From the NCBI GenBank assembly GCA_964598725.1, contig CAZRCW010000001.1:186001-250000 (forward strand): 64,000 nt of DNA. Direction: 5' to 3'. This document shows positions 49,221 to 58,821 of the stretch, one piece after another. Made by a program: the position numbers and the translations under genes. This DNA is from JAGOTP01 sp964598725. Lineage in GTDB: Bacteria > Patescibacteriota > Patescibacteriia > 2-12-FULL-60-25. The notes under the pieces were generated by a model. It was not told the DNA's origin, made no database searches, and saw only the letters and a program-made list of their open reading frames with translations. The stretch's first letter is position 1. Each line of letters begins with the position of its first letter.

Positions 49221-51965
49221 ATGAACAGCATGACCGGTTTCGAGCTATGGCTCGACATGATCCGTAAGATCCCACGATGGGAATTAACGGCCGGAATTTC
49301 TTTCTTTGCTCTCATCGTTTGCAGCATTGTGTTGTACCAGCTTTTCAAGCTCAATCAATTACGCATCTTTCATGCGTTCGAGAAGATCAAATTGAGACAA
49401 AAGGATATAGACCAGGGGATAAAGGAGATCATGTACCTTGAGATCACGATTCCCAAGAATTCCCAAGTAACGGCGTTTCAAGTCCAACAGAAAATCCTAA
49501 AAGCCCTTCACGCCGTATACCAAGATCCAATTGAAGGGCCGCATGGATTCAAGCCATATTTCTACTTCTTTCAAAAATTATACCGATTGTGGAAGGTTTC
49601 ACGTAGACGGCAAGTATTTTTCACGCTCCAAATCTGGGCGCAATATCCGTACATTTCTTTCCGCTTAGCTATCCCTCGTTCCTATTTCGATCGGATTGAG
49701 AAAGCTATCTTTAATGCCTACGCTAACGCCGAGATCACGGTAATCGACCAGTCGGCACTTGTCGGGGAAGTCGGGAAGTTCCAAAAGAGCTATTTAAGCT
49801 ATGGACAATCGACGATCGAAGGGAAGTTCTATCATCGCGTAAAAACGCTCAAAGACGTTTCAAGCGATCCGGTCGATTCCGTCACGTCTACGATGGAAGG
49901 ATTACCGAAAGGACAGTTCATGGTTTATAACGTATTGATTTCTCCCGCATCCCATTTTTTCAATCAAATCATTTACTTTCTGCTCGAAGAACAAGAGCGT
50001 CTTCAGGCTTTGCCCGAGGATCAGAAGAAGTTCCCAGCCACCTCCCGCGTATACATATCCGAGCTTATGTCGTCCTTGGGGGCGGCGATGCTTGAAAAGA
50101 TGAAAGCGACGTTATTCCAGATCGTCGTTTCGTATTGGACGATCGCGCCAAGTAAGGAGGAGGCGGAAGCCAAGCTTGGCAATCTCCAAGCCGTGCTGAC
50201 TGAGATCAACCAGAAGAACATGAATACGCTAAAACATGAACGCCTATTCACCCGCCAAGTCGAAGAACTCACAGCGGACGGAAATCTCAAGAACCTTATC
50301 AACATGCGGCCAGTACTGAGGAAGCGAAAGCTCCGGTACTGGCCTTTCTTAAAGTACAAAAATGATGGACAGGTAGTCTCCGATAGCGAACTCTATTCCT
50401 TCTGGCATTTGCCGAATCTGACGGAAGAAACGGTTTCCTCGGTCAAAGTCACGAAGTTCAAGAAACTTCCTGCCAGCCGCGACATGCGCGAATTCCCGGA
50501 AGAGCTTTTTATCGGCCTAGGGAAGTCTAACTTCCGCATGCAGGAAGAGACGGCGATCGGCATTCCGACCTGGAACGACATGAAAAAGCATCTGTATATC
50601 CTTGGAGGGACCGGATCGGGAAAATCGGAAACGTTGAAAACAATCCTTCACAATCTCCTTCAGAAAGAAGGGGAAGAGCAGACGGCTTGCCTTATCGTCG
50701 ATCCGAAGAACGACTTTGCGACGGACTTGCTCACGATGATTCCGGAACACCGAAGAAATGATGTCGTGTACTTCAACCCGCCTCGGCAAAAGGAGCGTCC
50801 GCTTAGCTTTCCCTTCTTTTCGCAGTTCAGCGGCGAAAAGAACAGCGATGAACGGATTGAATTCCTCATTTCGATCATGAAGCGGTTCGTCCAGATTGAT
50901 TCCGCTTATTCCTGGGGGCCGGAGCTTGAAAACATCTTGCGTCAGTTGTTTGCAACCGCGTACATCCTGCCGGAACAATCCCTATCCGGCTTGGATCAGC
51001 TTTTGCATGAACCGAACCAGATCAAAAATCTCTTGAAATATCTTCCGATTCGTCTTCAGAAGTTCTGGACCGATTCGATTCTTAAGCGGACGAATAACGA
51101 TTTGGCGAAGTATTTGGCAACAACCAATAACAAGCTAGGGAAGCTCTTGGATTATCCGGAATTCATGAACATCGCCGACCGTTTGGATACGAAGATCACG
51201 TTCGAGGACATGATTATGACGGGAAAGATCTTCATTGCGAACCTGGGCGCGTGCAGCGAGCAGATGAAAAAGTACTATTCCGTTTATCTGACGGCGCACA
51301 TCGCGGAAGCGATCTTCGGCCAGGCGAGACTTCCGAGCGCCGAACGCAAACCTGCTGTTTTCATTGTCGATGAATTCCAAAGGGTGGCAAGCGATATATT
51401 CGAGACACTGTTTTCGGAAGTCCGCGCCTTCAATACGGCGCTTGTAATATCCAACCAATTCATGGGACAGCTCGACGAGAAGATCCAGAAGTCCATTGAA
51501 TCGAACATTGCGACCAAGATCTTCATGCGTACGCAATCGGTAGACGATGCCGAAATCGCAGAAAAGATTTTAGGTGGGAAAGTCGTGGCCGACGATATCA
51601 TCAACCTACCGACTGGAACGGCGTATCTGAAAACGTTGGTCGATGGGATTCCGCAGGATGCCATGTCGATTAAGGTACAGAAGACCGAGCATCCAACCGA
51701 TATCGCCAAGGATATGGAGAATACGTTCATCCAAGAGACAATGGAGCGCTACGGAACGCCGCTTGAAGTTATCAAACAGAAGCGTTCGACGATAAACAGC
51801 ATCTACTACTCGCCGGAACGCGAACAAGTTTTCTTTGAGCAGATGGGAAGATCGGCGACGTTTGAGGAAGGGGATACGGATGAGAAAGAACCGCAGCCAG
51901 TCAGCCAAAAGCCGATGATTGAGGAAGAAACGAAATTAGAGCTAAAAACCATTTTCGACTTCTAA
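49221..51965 (+). CDS. T4SS coupling-type DNA-pumping ATPase (VirD4/TraD-like)
   Basis: 914 residues. A single N-terminal membrane helix (LTAGISFFALIVCSIVLYQLF), a ~400-residue N-terminal region, then a RecA-like motor: Walker A YILGGTGSGKSETLKTILHNLL (about residues 457-478), CLIVDPKNDFATDLL, and Walker B AVFIVDEFQRVASDIFETLFSE followed by NTALVISNQFMGQLDEKIQKSIESN. It brings DNA to the secretion channel. First gene of an eight-gene plus-strand operon; the leader is C/T-rich (ATTCCATCCT). Confidence 0.9.
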   Translation: MNSMTGFELWLDMIRKIPRWELTAGISFFALIVCSIVLYQLFKLNQLRIFHAFEKIKLRQKDIDQGIKEIMYLEITIPKNSQVTAFQVQQKILKALHAVYQDPIEGPHGFKPYFYFFQKLYRLWKVSRRRQVFFTLQIWAQYPYISFRLAIPRSYFDRIEKAIFNAYANAEITVIDQSALVGEVGKFQKSYLSYGQSTIEGKFYHRVKTLKDVSSDPVDSVTSTMEGLPKGQFMVYNVLISPASHFFNQIIYFLLEEQERLQALPEDQKKFPATSRVYISELMSSLGAAMLEKMKATLFQIVVSYWTIAPSKEEAEAKLGNLQAVLTEINQKNMNTLKHERLFTRQVEELTADGNLKNLINMRPVLRKRKLRYWPFLKYKNDGQVVSDSELYSFWHLPNLTEETVSSVKVTKFKKLPASRDMREFPEELFIGLGKSNFRMQEETAIGIPTWNDMKKHLYILGGTGSGKSETLKTILHNLLQKEGEEQTACLIVDPKNDFATDLLTMIPEHRRNDVVYFNPPRQKERPLSFPFFSQFSGEKNSDERIEFLISIMKRFVQIDSAYSWGPELENILRQLFATAYILPEQSLSGLDQLLHEPNQIKNLLKYLPIRLQKFWTDSILKRTNNDLAKYLATTNNKLGKLLDYPEFMNIADRLDTKITFEDMIMTGKIFIANLGACSEQMKKYYSVYLTAHIAEAIFGQARLPSAERKPAVFIVDEFQRVASDIFETLFSEVRAFNTALVISNQFMGQLDEKIQKSIESNIATKIFMRTQSVDDAEIAEKILGGKVVADDIINLPTGTAYLKTLVDGIPQDAMSIKVQKTEHPTDIAKDMENTFIQETMERYGTPLEVIKQKRSTINSIYYSPEREQVFFEQMGRSATFEEGDTDEKEPQPVSQKPMIEEETKLELKTIFDF

Positions 51966-51969
51966 ACCT

Positions 51970-52866
51970 ATGTATCTAGACACTTTGGAAGTAAGGCTCA
52001 CCCCAAGAACGGAAGAGGATTCCTATAATCTTCAGTTGAATGAAGCGGCCTTGGATATTTTAAGCCTCGTCTTCGAGTTCAAAGTATTGACCGCTTGGCA
52101 GATTGCCCGGTTCCTCGGCCATAAGGACCAGAGCAAGTATCTGTATCTCAAGCTCCGCCGTGTTTGGCAGGCGGGACTCCTTGAGAGTTTCAAGGTGTAT
52201 ACGGGATCTCGTGCCGGTATGCCCGTCTATTACATGCTCTCAAAACGAGGATTGAAGCTTTTAGCGGAAAAAGGGAAGTACCATCCGATGCTTCTTAAAT
52301 CCTATCCGCAAGCTAAGGCGCTTTTTTCATGGGGAATCTTCCGACATGAGATTCAAGTCGCCGAGCTTGCGAGCCAGGAAGTGAAGAACGGGTCAAAGAG
52401 CTTTGCGATTGCCTGCAAAGGCGAAGCAAGTTCCGTCGCCCACGATTTACGCAGTGACAAGAACATCGAAGTCTTCACTCCCGACTATACCGTTTTTTAT
52501 CGTATGGGCGGGCTTGAAAAACGCATCTATACCGAGTTCGAGCGGACGAGCAAATCCATTGAAAACATGGGTCGCAAGATCGAGCGGTATTTGCTCCATC
52601 TCGATCAAAAGGAAAGAGAGCATACGACGCTTCGCTTCATCTTCCAAAACCCACAGATGGAACAAGCGTTTTGGCGAAATGCCTTTCTTCATCAGGCGGG
52701 TTTCTTGCAGAAGTTGCGCGTGCTTTCTACGAACTTGAACCTCCTTTTGTCTCACGAGCATTTCTTGGAACCGATCTATATCTCAGAACATACGGCGAAA
52801 CTCACAAGACAAGGTTCGCTTGGCGTCGATCTGTCGGAGCGCACTAAGCTCTTCTCTTTCCTATGA
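51970..52866 (+). CDS. Replication-relaxation family protein
   Basis: 298 residues. The N-terminal winged helix (LNEAALDILSLVFEFKVLTAWQIARFLGH, then LRRVWQAGLLESF and GMPVYYMLSKRGLKLLAEKG, about residues 22-105) fits the Replic_Relax family found on conjugative plasmids. The C-terminal half is a beta-rich domain (EVFTPDYTVFYRMGGLEKRIYTEFERTSKS) that could be nuclease-like. Likely DNA-processing partner of the coupling protein, 4 bp upstream. Its stop overlaps the next ATG (ATGA). Confidence 0.82.
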   Translation: MYLDTLEVRLTPRTEEDSYNLQLNEAALDILSLVFEFKVLTAWQIARFLGHKDQSKYLYLKLRRVWQAGLLESFKVYTGSRAGMPVYYMLSKRGLKLLAEKGKYHPMLLKSYPQAKALFSWGIFRHEIQVAELASQEVKNGSKSFAIACKGEASSVAHDLRSDKNIEVFTPDYTVFYRMGGLEKRIYTEFERTSKSIENMGRKIERYLLHLDQKEREHTTLRFIFQNPQMEQAFWRNAFLHQAGFLQKLRVLSTNLNLLLSHEHFLEPIYISEHTAKLTRQGSLGVDLSERTKLFSFL

Positions 52867-53348
52867 CTATCTACACCGAACGGCTCGAACAGATCATCCG
52901 TGATATGCAAACAGCTCTCCCTGCTGGCCAAAGCCTTCCTTGGCTTCACTTTCTCCGTGAGATTCACCCTGAAAGCGAACTGTTGCAAATAGGGAATGAC
53001 GGTGCTCCGCAAGCCAGAGAGCCTACTGAAACGACTAGACCGAAGGAATGCCGCGATGTCCGAGAACTCATGATGCTTGCCGAACGGAACGGCTATCCCA
53101 CCTGGTCCATTCATCCGTATGTCGAAGATGGCGCGGGCGAGAAGTGCGAAGCCATCCTCTTCCCGACGAACAAGGTTCAATCCATTTCAAGCGCAAAACT
53201 AGAAGAACTCTTTCGGAAATATCTTGATTCGATCAAAGAACAGGGGATAGCAGCCGACAGAGTTCTCATCAAAAGCAGTACTCAAATTACGGATATGGAA
53301 GGCGAAACGCATAGCTTCCTCGTCTACGCTCCTAACGCAACTGATTAA
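52863..53348 (+). CDS. Hypothetical T4SS-operon protein, 161 residues
   Basis: Soluble mixed-fold protein (YTERLEQIIRDMQTALPAG, PTWSIHPYVEDGAGEKCEAILFP, ISSAKLEELFRKYLDSIKEQGIAADRVLIKSS). No family recognised. Translationally coupled to the replication-relaxation gene by an ATGA overlap, so a role in DNA processing is possible but not shown. Confidence 0.75.
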   Translation: MTIYTERLEQIIRDMQTALPAGQSLPWLHFLREIHPESELLQIGNDGAPQAREPTETTRPKECRDVRELMMLAERNGYPTWSIHPYVEDGAGEKCEAILFPTNKVQSISSAKLEELFRKYLDSIKEQGIAADRVLIKSSTQITDMEGETHSFLVYAPNATD

Positions 53349-53375
53349 CCCATTTATCATTTTTTACCCTCTCAT

Positions 53376-53744
53376 ATGAAAAAGTTTCTTTCCTCCCTTG
53401 TCGCATCGTTTACTTCATTTTTTGTCATTGCTTCAACCGCCTTTGCCCAAGAATTGCCGAAGCCTGACATGTCCGTCTGGCAATCCGACAAGATGAAGCC
53501 GGTACGCGATTTCGCCAATATCACAATCGGTATCATCTTCGGCATCGCCGTGCTCTATGCCGTCGTCATGATCGCCTGGTACGGCATCAAGCTCCAATCT
53601 TCCGGTTCAGACCCGATCAAGTCCCAAGAGGCGAAGAACGGCTTGAAAGGAACCGTTATGGGGGTCGGCATTACGTTCGGCGCGATCTTCGTCATAGGGC
53701 TTATCCTCTACGTCTTGGGGCTTGTCGGTATCAAAGGCAACTAA
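53376..53744 (+). CDS. VirB2/TrbC-like pilin subunit
   Basis: 122 residues. Signal peptide (FLSSLVASFTSFFVIASTAFA-QE) and two membrane helices (ITIGIIFGIAVLYAVVMIAWYGIKL, GTVMGVGITFGAIFVIGLILYVLGLV) separated by a short charged loop, the VirB2/TrbC layout. Forms the conjugative pilus or the membrane-embedded pilin pool. Short C/T-rich leader (TTTTTTACCCTCTC). First of the channel-building genes. Confidence 0.82.
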   Translation: MKKFLSSLVASFTSFFVIASTAFAQELPKPDMSVWQSDKMKPVRDFANITIGIIFGIAVLYAVVMIAWYGIKLQSSGSDPIKSQEAKNGLKGTVMGVGITFGAIFVIGLILYVLGLVGIKGN

Positions 53745-53754
53745 TCTTCAATCT

Positions 53755-54696
53755 ATGGACGAAGAAAAGCGTACAGGCGCGCCTGCGCCAAAAAGAGGGC
53801 CGTTCTACTGGTTCGACGGCTTGGTAAAGAAACTCATCCCGAACTTCAATCTGCGGGCGATCCTCTATTTCAGCCTGATTTTCGGTATCGCTCTTTTCGT
53901 CCAGATCTGGCGCATTTCGTCGCCTGCGACCCATCCGCCCGTTCAAGAAAACAAAGAAACAGTTGTCGCCGATGATGCGTATTGGGAAAGCTCAGCCTAT
54001 AAGGATAGAATCGCGAATCAAACCCTTGAATCGTTCACGGGAGAACTTAGGCGCTGGTTGAATAGGCAAGATCAGGAATTCACCAAGCGGAAGTTTGAAG
54101 ACATGTTCTTCATTAACCAAGGGATATCCGAAGAAGCGGGTTTAGAGCTTGAACAAATCGTTCCGGAAAGCTTCAACTATCTCGAAAACATCAGCCGGGC
54201 ACGGTATCAGTATGCGAAGGACAGGGGTTTCTTGAGCGATACGCCCGCTCTCGTGAAGATCGGCACGCTGGTTTGCGACCTGAACGAGCGGACGGAGCAA
54301 ATGACCGGCATCGAGCTTTATGATTGGCGCTATGCGTCCATGCCAAAGCTTGCCGCCTTTATGGCAACAAAGCCCGATTGGAAGATCAACGTAAGGGAAC
54401 GGATTCTAGACGTAAGCGAAACGCGCTTGATAGACAAAGACCTTCTGAAGCTGCGCACGCCAGATAATCAACCGGCCGGACTTTTCTCATTCCTCATTTT
54501 CCGCGATCCACGCACAAACCAGATCGTATTGTCAGATACGGCCCTGCTTGAAAAGAACGGCGTGGATGCGAATTTGACGCTAAGCAGGATTGATACCCAT
54601 TGGGACAAAGAACCGAAGCTATATTTCGCCTCCGGCTACGATGGTTGCCAGAATATCAGTCTTTCTCCTCAAGTACATTATGGACACACTGATTAA
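53755..54696 (+). CDS. Membrane-anchored T4SS-operon protein, unknown
   Basis: 313 residues. A basic cytoplasmic start (KRTGAPAPKRG), one membrane helix (LRAILYFSLIFGIALFVQIW, about residues 35-54), then a helical extracytoplasmic domain (ESFTGELRRWLNRQDQEFTKRKFEDMFF, SFNYLENISRARYQYAKDRG). The place in the operon and the topology recall VirB8 or VirB5 components, but sequence evidence is lacking. Overlaps the next gene by 17 bp. Confidence 0.7.
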   Translation: MDEEKRTGAPAPKRGPFYWFDGLVKKLIPNFNLRAILYFSLIFGIALFVQIWRISSPATHPPVQENKETVVADDAYWESSAYKDRIANQTLESFTGELRRWLNRQDQEFTKRKFEDMFFINQGISEEAGLELEQIVPESFNYLENISRARYQYAKDRGFLSDTPALVKIGTLVCDLNERTEQMTGIELYDWRYASMPKLAAFMATKPDWKINVRERILDVSETRLIDKDLLKLRTPDNQPAGLFSFLIFRDPRTNQIVLSDTALLEKNGVDANLTLSRIDTHWDKEPKLYFASGYDGCQNISLSPQVHYGHTD

Positions 54697-55978
54697 TGCG
54701 GTACTCGCCAACTACCTGCCGACAATCATTGTCCTAGCGATTGTCGTTGGACTGTTCGCCATTGCAATAGCCGGAATCGTCCGTAATTCCGGCAAGTTTG
54801 AGGATGTTGCTCGGTCGAATCTCATGATCCAGACGGTCGTGGTGGGGCTTGTCATGCTCTTTCTGTCCGGTGCATTCGTTTTTGCCTTCCACCAGGTCTA
54901 CATGAGCCGTTTTTATTCGCATATCGAGGAAAGCATTGCGGAAAAACTGCCGAAAGACGGGAGCGTAAGCGACACAAGCCTTTTGAGCAGCGACGTGAAG
55001 GACACGCAAATCAGTATGCCGGATGCGAAATGCGTCCTGGTCGTTGTCGATACGATCGACTGCGTGAAAAAGACGATCAATGACGTGATCGCCGCAATTA
55101 TCAGCAAATTCGTAAGAGGGGCGGGAGTCGTCATGCAGCAAATCCTTGAAAAGTTCCATTTTAACTTCCTCTTTGCCTTGCCGACAACGGTTTTCGACGG
55201 AGACGATCTGCAACAGGTCGTGAACTTCGACAATCTTCTCAAACTAAGCGAAGTCATAGGTCTGGCTTGGGTCTATATCCTCATCGTCACGCATTACTTC
55301 AAGGCGATTCTCTTTTCGTTGGACAACGACTATTCAAGCGACTTCATCGGGGACGCTGGAAAGATGATCCTTGGTTTCGCGGGCGTTTTCCTCTCCCGCT
55401 ATATGGTGGAAGCGGTACTCAAAACCGCCCAGGCGTTCGCAAGCTTCTTGTTTAGCACCTCTCTTGCGAATGGTCTGATCGTCGCACTCAAATCTCTCAT
55501 TACGGACGCTCTTTGGACATCTTTTCCTGGCTTCACGATCGCGTTTGTCGCGCTCGCCATCTTCGTTCTGGTCTACATCATCCTCTTCGGATTCCTGCTC
55601 TTTAAAAACGCCAAGCGCTATTTCATCTTGCTCGTCATGGTGCTCCTCGCCCCGATCTTTACGCCGATGCTCTTTTTCGACATGACGCGGACGATGGGAA
55701 TGATCTTCTGGAATAAATTTATCGTCACAAGTTTCGGCCTTATCTTCGATCTTTTGATCTTGCTTCTCGTCTTTGTCTTCTTAAGCTCAAACGGATTATC
55801 TCTCGGCAATTTGATCCTCATGCTCGTCGGCATGGCGGTTGTTGCCGATAGCAACAACCTGATTCAGCAAATCGCCTCGGCGTCGGAAGTATCGGGCTTC
55901 AGGTCGGTCGTGAGAAACGGCGTGAGGTCGGGAACGACGACCGTTTTAAAGCTGCGTAATTATCTGAAACAAGTATGA
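54680..55978 (+). CDS. VirB6/TrbL-like polytopic channel protein
   Basis: 432 residues with an N-terminal helix (LPTIIVLAIVVGLFAIAIAGIV), a second (VVVGLVMLFLSGAFVFAFHQVY), an extracellular Cys-bearing segment, and a cluster of five or six helices in the C-terminal half (IILFGFLLFKNAKRYFILLVMVLLAPIFTPMLFF and following). This is the VirB6/TrbL inner-membrane channel pattern. The start at 54680 (MDTLINAVLANYL) overlaps the previous stop; its own stop overlaps the next ATG. Confidence 0.8.
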   Translation: MDTLINAVLANYLPTIIVLAIVVGLFAIAIAGIVRNSGKFEDVARSNLMIQTVVVGLVMLFLSGAFVFAFHQVYMSRFYSHIEESIAEKLPKDGSVSDTSLLSSDVKDTQISMPDAKCVLVVVDTIDCVKKTINDVIAAIISKFVRGAGVVMQQILEKFHFNFLFALPTTVFDGDDLQQVVNFDNLLKLSEVIGLAWVYILIVTHYFKAILFSLDNDYSSDFIGDAGKMILGFAGVFLSRYMVEAVLKTAQAFASFLFSTSLANGLIVALKSLITDALWTSFPGFTIAFVALAIFVLVYIILFGFLLFKNAKRYFILLVMVLLAPIFTPMLFFDMTRTMGMIFWNKFIVTSFGLIFDLLILLLVFVFLSSNGLSLGNLILMLVGMAVVADSNNLIQQIASASEVSGFRSVVRNGVRSGTTTVLKLRNYLKQV

Positions 55979-56433
55979 GCGAAGAAAAACAGATCACCTT
56001 GGATATTCCGGAGTCGATTGATCGGTACAAAGTCACCTTGTTCTGGGGGCTAACGGTTACTCAGATCATTCTTGTCTTCCTCGCGGTGCTTTTTACCGGA
56101 TTTGCGATTTTCAGCATCGTTCTGCGCCACTTCCTCACGATGTCCCTTATGCTCCTCATGGTCGGACTTGCTCTTCTTGGCATCGTCGAGATTCGAGGCC
56201 GTAACTTCTATCGCTATGTGCTCTTCATTATCTCGTACTATCAGCGCAAACCTAGGGTCTTGATCTATCACCACTACGCGACAAGCGGCGTAGCGGCGGT
56301 ACAGGCAAAGCAATTGGTCTATCAGCAAGAGAAGAACACCAAGCTCTTTGTCCTGATCTTCCTCGCTATCGCGGTTGGGTTGGCGCTTCTTATTGGTATC
56401 GGTCTCTATCTCCGCTATGTCTTACATTCGTAA
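55975..56433 (+). CDS. PrgI-family (VirB3-like) protein
   Basis: 152 residues. ITLDIPESIDRYKVTLFWGLTVTQIILVFLAVLFTGFAIF matches the PrgI family start and first helix; a second helix (MSLMLLMVGLALLGIVEI) and YYQRKPRVLIYHHYA follow. A third helix at the C-terminus (LFVLIFLAIAVGLALLIGIGLYL) is extra. PrgI/VirB3 docks VirB4 to the membrane. ATGA overlap upstream and a 17-bp overlap with virB4. Confidence 0.85.
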   Translation: MSEEKQITLDIPESIDRYKVTLFWGLTVTQIILVFLAVLFTGFAIFSIVLRHFLTMSLMLLMVGLALLGIVEIRGRNFYRYVLFIISYYQRKPRVLIYHHYATSGVAAVQAKQLVYQQEKNTKLFVLIFLAIAVGLALLIGIGLYLRYVLHS

Positions 56434-58816
56434 TCTGCTTTTCAAGCAAAAACCCCGCTACCGGACGCTCTCGAAGTTCTGGCAGTTTAAGGATATCCGA
56501 GATGGGGTCATCGTCATGAAAAACGGTTCATACCGCATGTGCTTGGAAGTCTTTCCGGCGAACTTCGGCCTGATGGACGAAGACGAGAAACGCCGTACCG
56601 TACTCGGCTTTGAGCAGGTCTTACGCGAGATCGAGGTGAAGTACCCGCTCCGTATTCTCGTTCAGACCCGTAAGACGAATGCGACGGATTACATCAATAA
56701 TCTTGAGCATACCTATAGCATCCGAAGTATCGGCACGTATGATCTGTTCCGGAAGTACGCCGACTTCATCCGGGAAGTGAATAAGGACTACGAGATTATC
56801 ACGAAGAAGTTTTATCTGATTCTTGAATTCAGCGAGCTTAAGTATACGCTTTCAAAGGATATCGTCAGCCGGGAAGAGAAAGACGCGAAAAAGAAAAAGG
56901 AGATTACGGAAGAGCAGATTTTCCAGGAAGTGCGTCAAAGCATGATTGCGATTCTCACCACCTTCAAATCCCAGTTCCAGGCGATCAATCTCAAAAGCAA
57001 GTTCCTCACGACAAACGAGGTTGTCAAAGTTATGATGGCGTATCTCGATGAAGAGAAGTATCTGAATAACCGCGAGTTCTACGAGCGCATTGACGAGCAC
57101 CGGAGCCAAGCAATCAAAGACGGTTTGCCGTTTTCAGTCATCAACAAAGTTAGCCCCGACTACATCGAAGAAGAGAACGTCGATCTTCTCAATATCAACA
57201 ACAAGCTCTATCTACGGTCAGAGTTCTTAAGCGAGCTCGGGAGCCACGCCTATATTGATTGGTTCAAGGAGATTGTCATGTTCCCGTACGCGAACGATTT
57301 GCTTTTTACTTTCACAAGCAAGGACGCGGCGGAAACCGTGACGAAGCTTACCGAGAAGCGCCACCGGATTGAGGCGAAAATCTTTGATGAAACGTCGCAG
57401 CATAAACCGAAGAATATTGCGGATAATCTCGTCCTTGAAAGTACGGAACGGATCGAAAAGCAGTATTTGCGATCCGAGATCAAGCCGATTGATTTGAAGG
57501 TGGAAGCAACCTTCCGCTCCGATACAATCCAGGCATTGAACATGGTTCATATGAACTTGGAGCGCGTCTTGAACCGGAAGATGATGCAATCGCGCATTTA
57601 CCACTATGAACAGTTTGAGGGCTTGCAAGGGACGTTTATTGCCGGATCAAGCGAAACAGGTACGAGGAACCACCGCGATATCAATACGGATGTTGCCGCT
57701 TTTACGTTCCCGTTTATCACGCCTCAGATTTCCTCGAACACAGGGATTTTTTACGGCGTTGATGAAATCAACCGCTCGCTCGTGACAATCGACCGGAAAG
57801 AGCTTGAAAGCTATAACCGTTCGATCATCGCCTCAACCGGAGCGGGAAAGTCGTACTTCATCAAGCTCGATCTTATCCGTTCGCGCATGATCGGGTATCA
57901 GTCGTTCGTTTTGGATGTAGAAAACGAGTTTGAGATGGTCACGAACTATCTTAAGGGCAAGTATATCGAACTTAACGAGAAGTCGATCTATTACATCAAT
58001 CCCTTTCATATCTCGGGACCGGAATATAAGGCGCAAAAGATCGAATTCGTCCGCGAATTGTTCCAGAGCATGTACGGCCATGAAAAGATCGGCGTAACGG
58101 ATTTGACCCACTTGGAGAAGGCGATCGGGCTTGTCTATGAGAAATGCTTGGAATGGCATACCCAGCCGGTACTGAAGAACTTCATCAAGGCAATCGAGAA
58201 ACTGCCTCAAAACGAGACGATTACGAACTTGCTCACGGTCTTGAATTCGTATCATGAGCCGTCGCATCCTCAGTATTATCTCTTCAATAAACAGCAGAAT
58301 ATCGACTTTGCGACGGATGACCTGATTGTTTTCGCACTCAAGTACGTTGATAAGCGCGATTTCGTAGTAGCGGTGATCTTGGAAAGCTATTGGAACTACA
58401 TCAACCATCCGAAGAACAAAGCGAAATTCAAGAACCTGATCGTGGACGAGGCAAGCCAGCTTTTCCAATCGAACCTGATTGTCGAAAAGCTCGCTTCGTT
58501 GGCGTTGCGAGGAAGAAAATACAACTCCGGCGTAACGACCATCGTTCAATCTATCAACCATTACTACAATAGCGCCTTCCCACGGGCGAGCGATCTCTTC
58601 GACCAATCTTCGCTTACGTTGGTCATGAAACACAAAGTAAGCGATTCGTTCGATAAACTGAATGAGAAAGTACATATCAATAAACCGGAACGGGCTTACT
58701 TGGAGCGGCTAGAAATTGGGAAAGGTCTTCTCATTGTGAACGACTCGAAAATTCCGCTTTCGATCAAAAGCAGCGAGGAAGAGGATCGGGTTTGTACCAC
58801 GAAGCCGCCGAGCTAG
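56417..58816 (+). CDS. virB4: VirB4-type T4SS ATPase
   Basis: 799 residues. The N-terminal VirB4/TraC domain has WQFKDIRDGVIVMKNGSYRMCLEVFPANF and long helices. Walker A is IIASTGAGKSYFIKLDLIR (about residues 470-488), with SFVLDVENEFEMVTNYLKG, then Walker B NLIVDEASQLFQSNL and GVTTIVQSINHYYNSAFPRASDLFDQSS. It powers pilus assembly and substrate transfer. The start at 56417 overlaps the PrgI gene by 17 bp. Confidence 0.93.
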   Translation: MSYIRNLLFKQKPRYRTLSKFWQFKDIRDGVIVMKNGSYRMCLEVFPANFGLMDEDEKRRTVLGFEQVLREIEVKYPLRILVQTRKTNATDYINNLEHTYSIRSIGTYDLFRKYADFIREVNKDYEIITKKFYLILEFSELKYTLSKDIVSREEKDAKKKKEITEEQIFQEVRQSMIAILTTFKSQFQAINLKSKFLTTNEVVKVMMAYLDEEKYLNNREFYERIDEHRSQAIKDGLPFSVINKVSPDYIEEENVDLLNINNKLYLRSEFLSELGSHAYIDWFKEIVMFPYANDLLFTFTSKDAAETVTKLTEKRHRIEAKIFDETSQHKPKNIADNLVLESTERIEKQYLRSEIKPIDLKVEATFRSDTIQALNMVHMNLERVLNRKMMQSRIYHYEQFEGLQGTFIAGSSETGTRNHRDINTDVAAFTFPFITPQISSNTGIFYGVDEINRSLVTIDRKELESYNRSIIASTGAGKSYFIKLDLIRSRMIGYQSFVLDVENEFEMVTNYLKGKYIELNEKSIYYINPFHISGPEYKAQKIEFVRELFQSMYGHEKIGVTDLTHLEKAIGLVYEKCLEWHTQPVLKNFIKAIEKLPQNETITNLLTVLNSYHEPSHPQYYLFNKQQNIDFATDDLIVFALKYVDKRDFVVAVILESYWNYINHPKNKAKFKNLIVDEASQLFQSNLIVEKLASLALRGRKYNSGVTTIVQSINHYYNSAFPRASDLFDQSSLTLVMKHKVSDSFDKLNEKVHINKPERAYLERLEIGKGLLIVNDSKIPLSIKSSEEEDRVCTTKPPS

Positions 58817-58821
58817 CACGT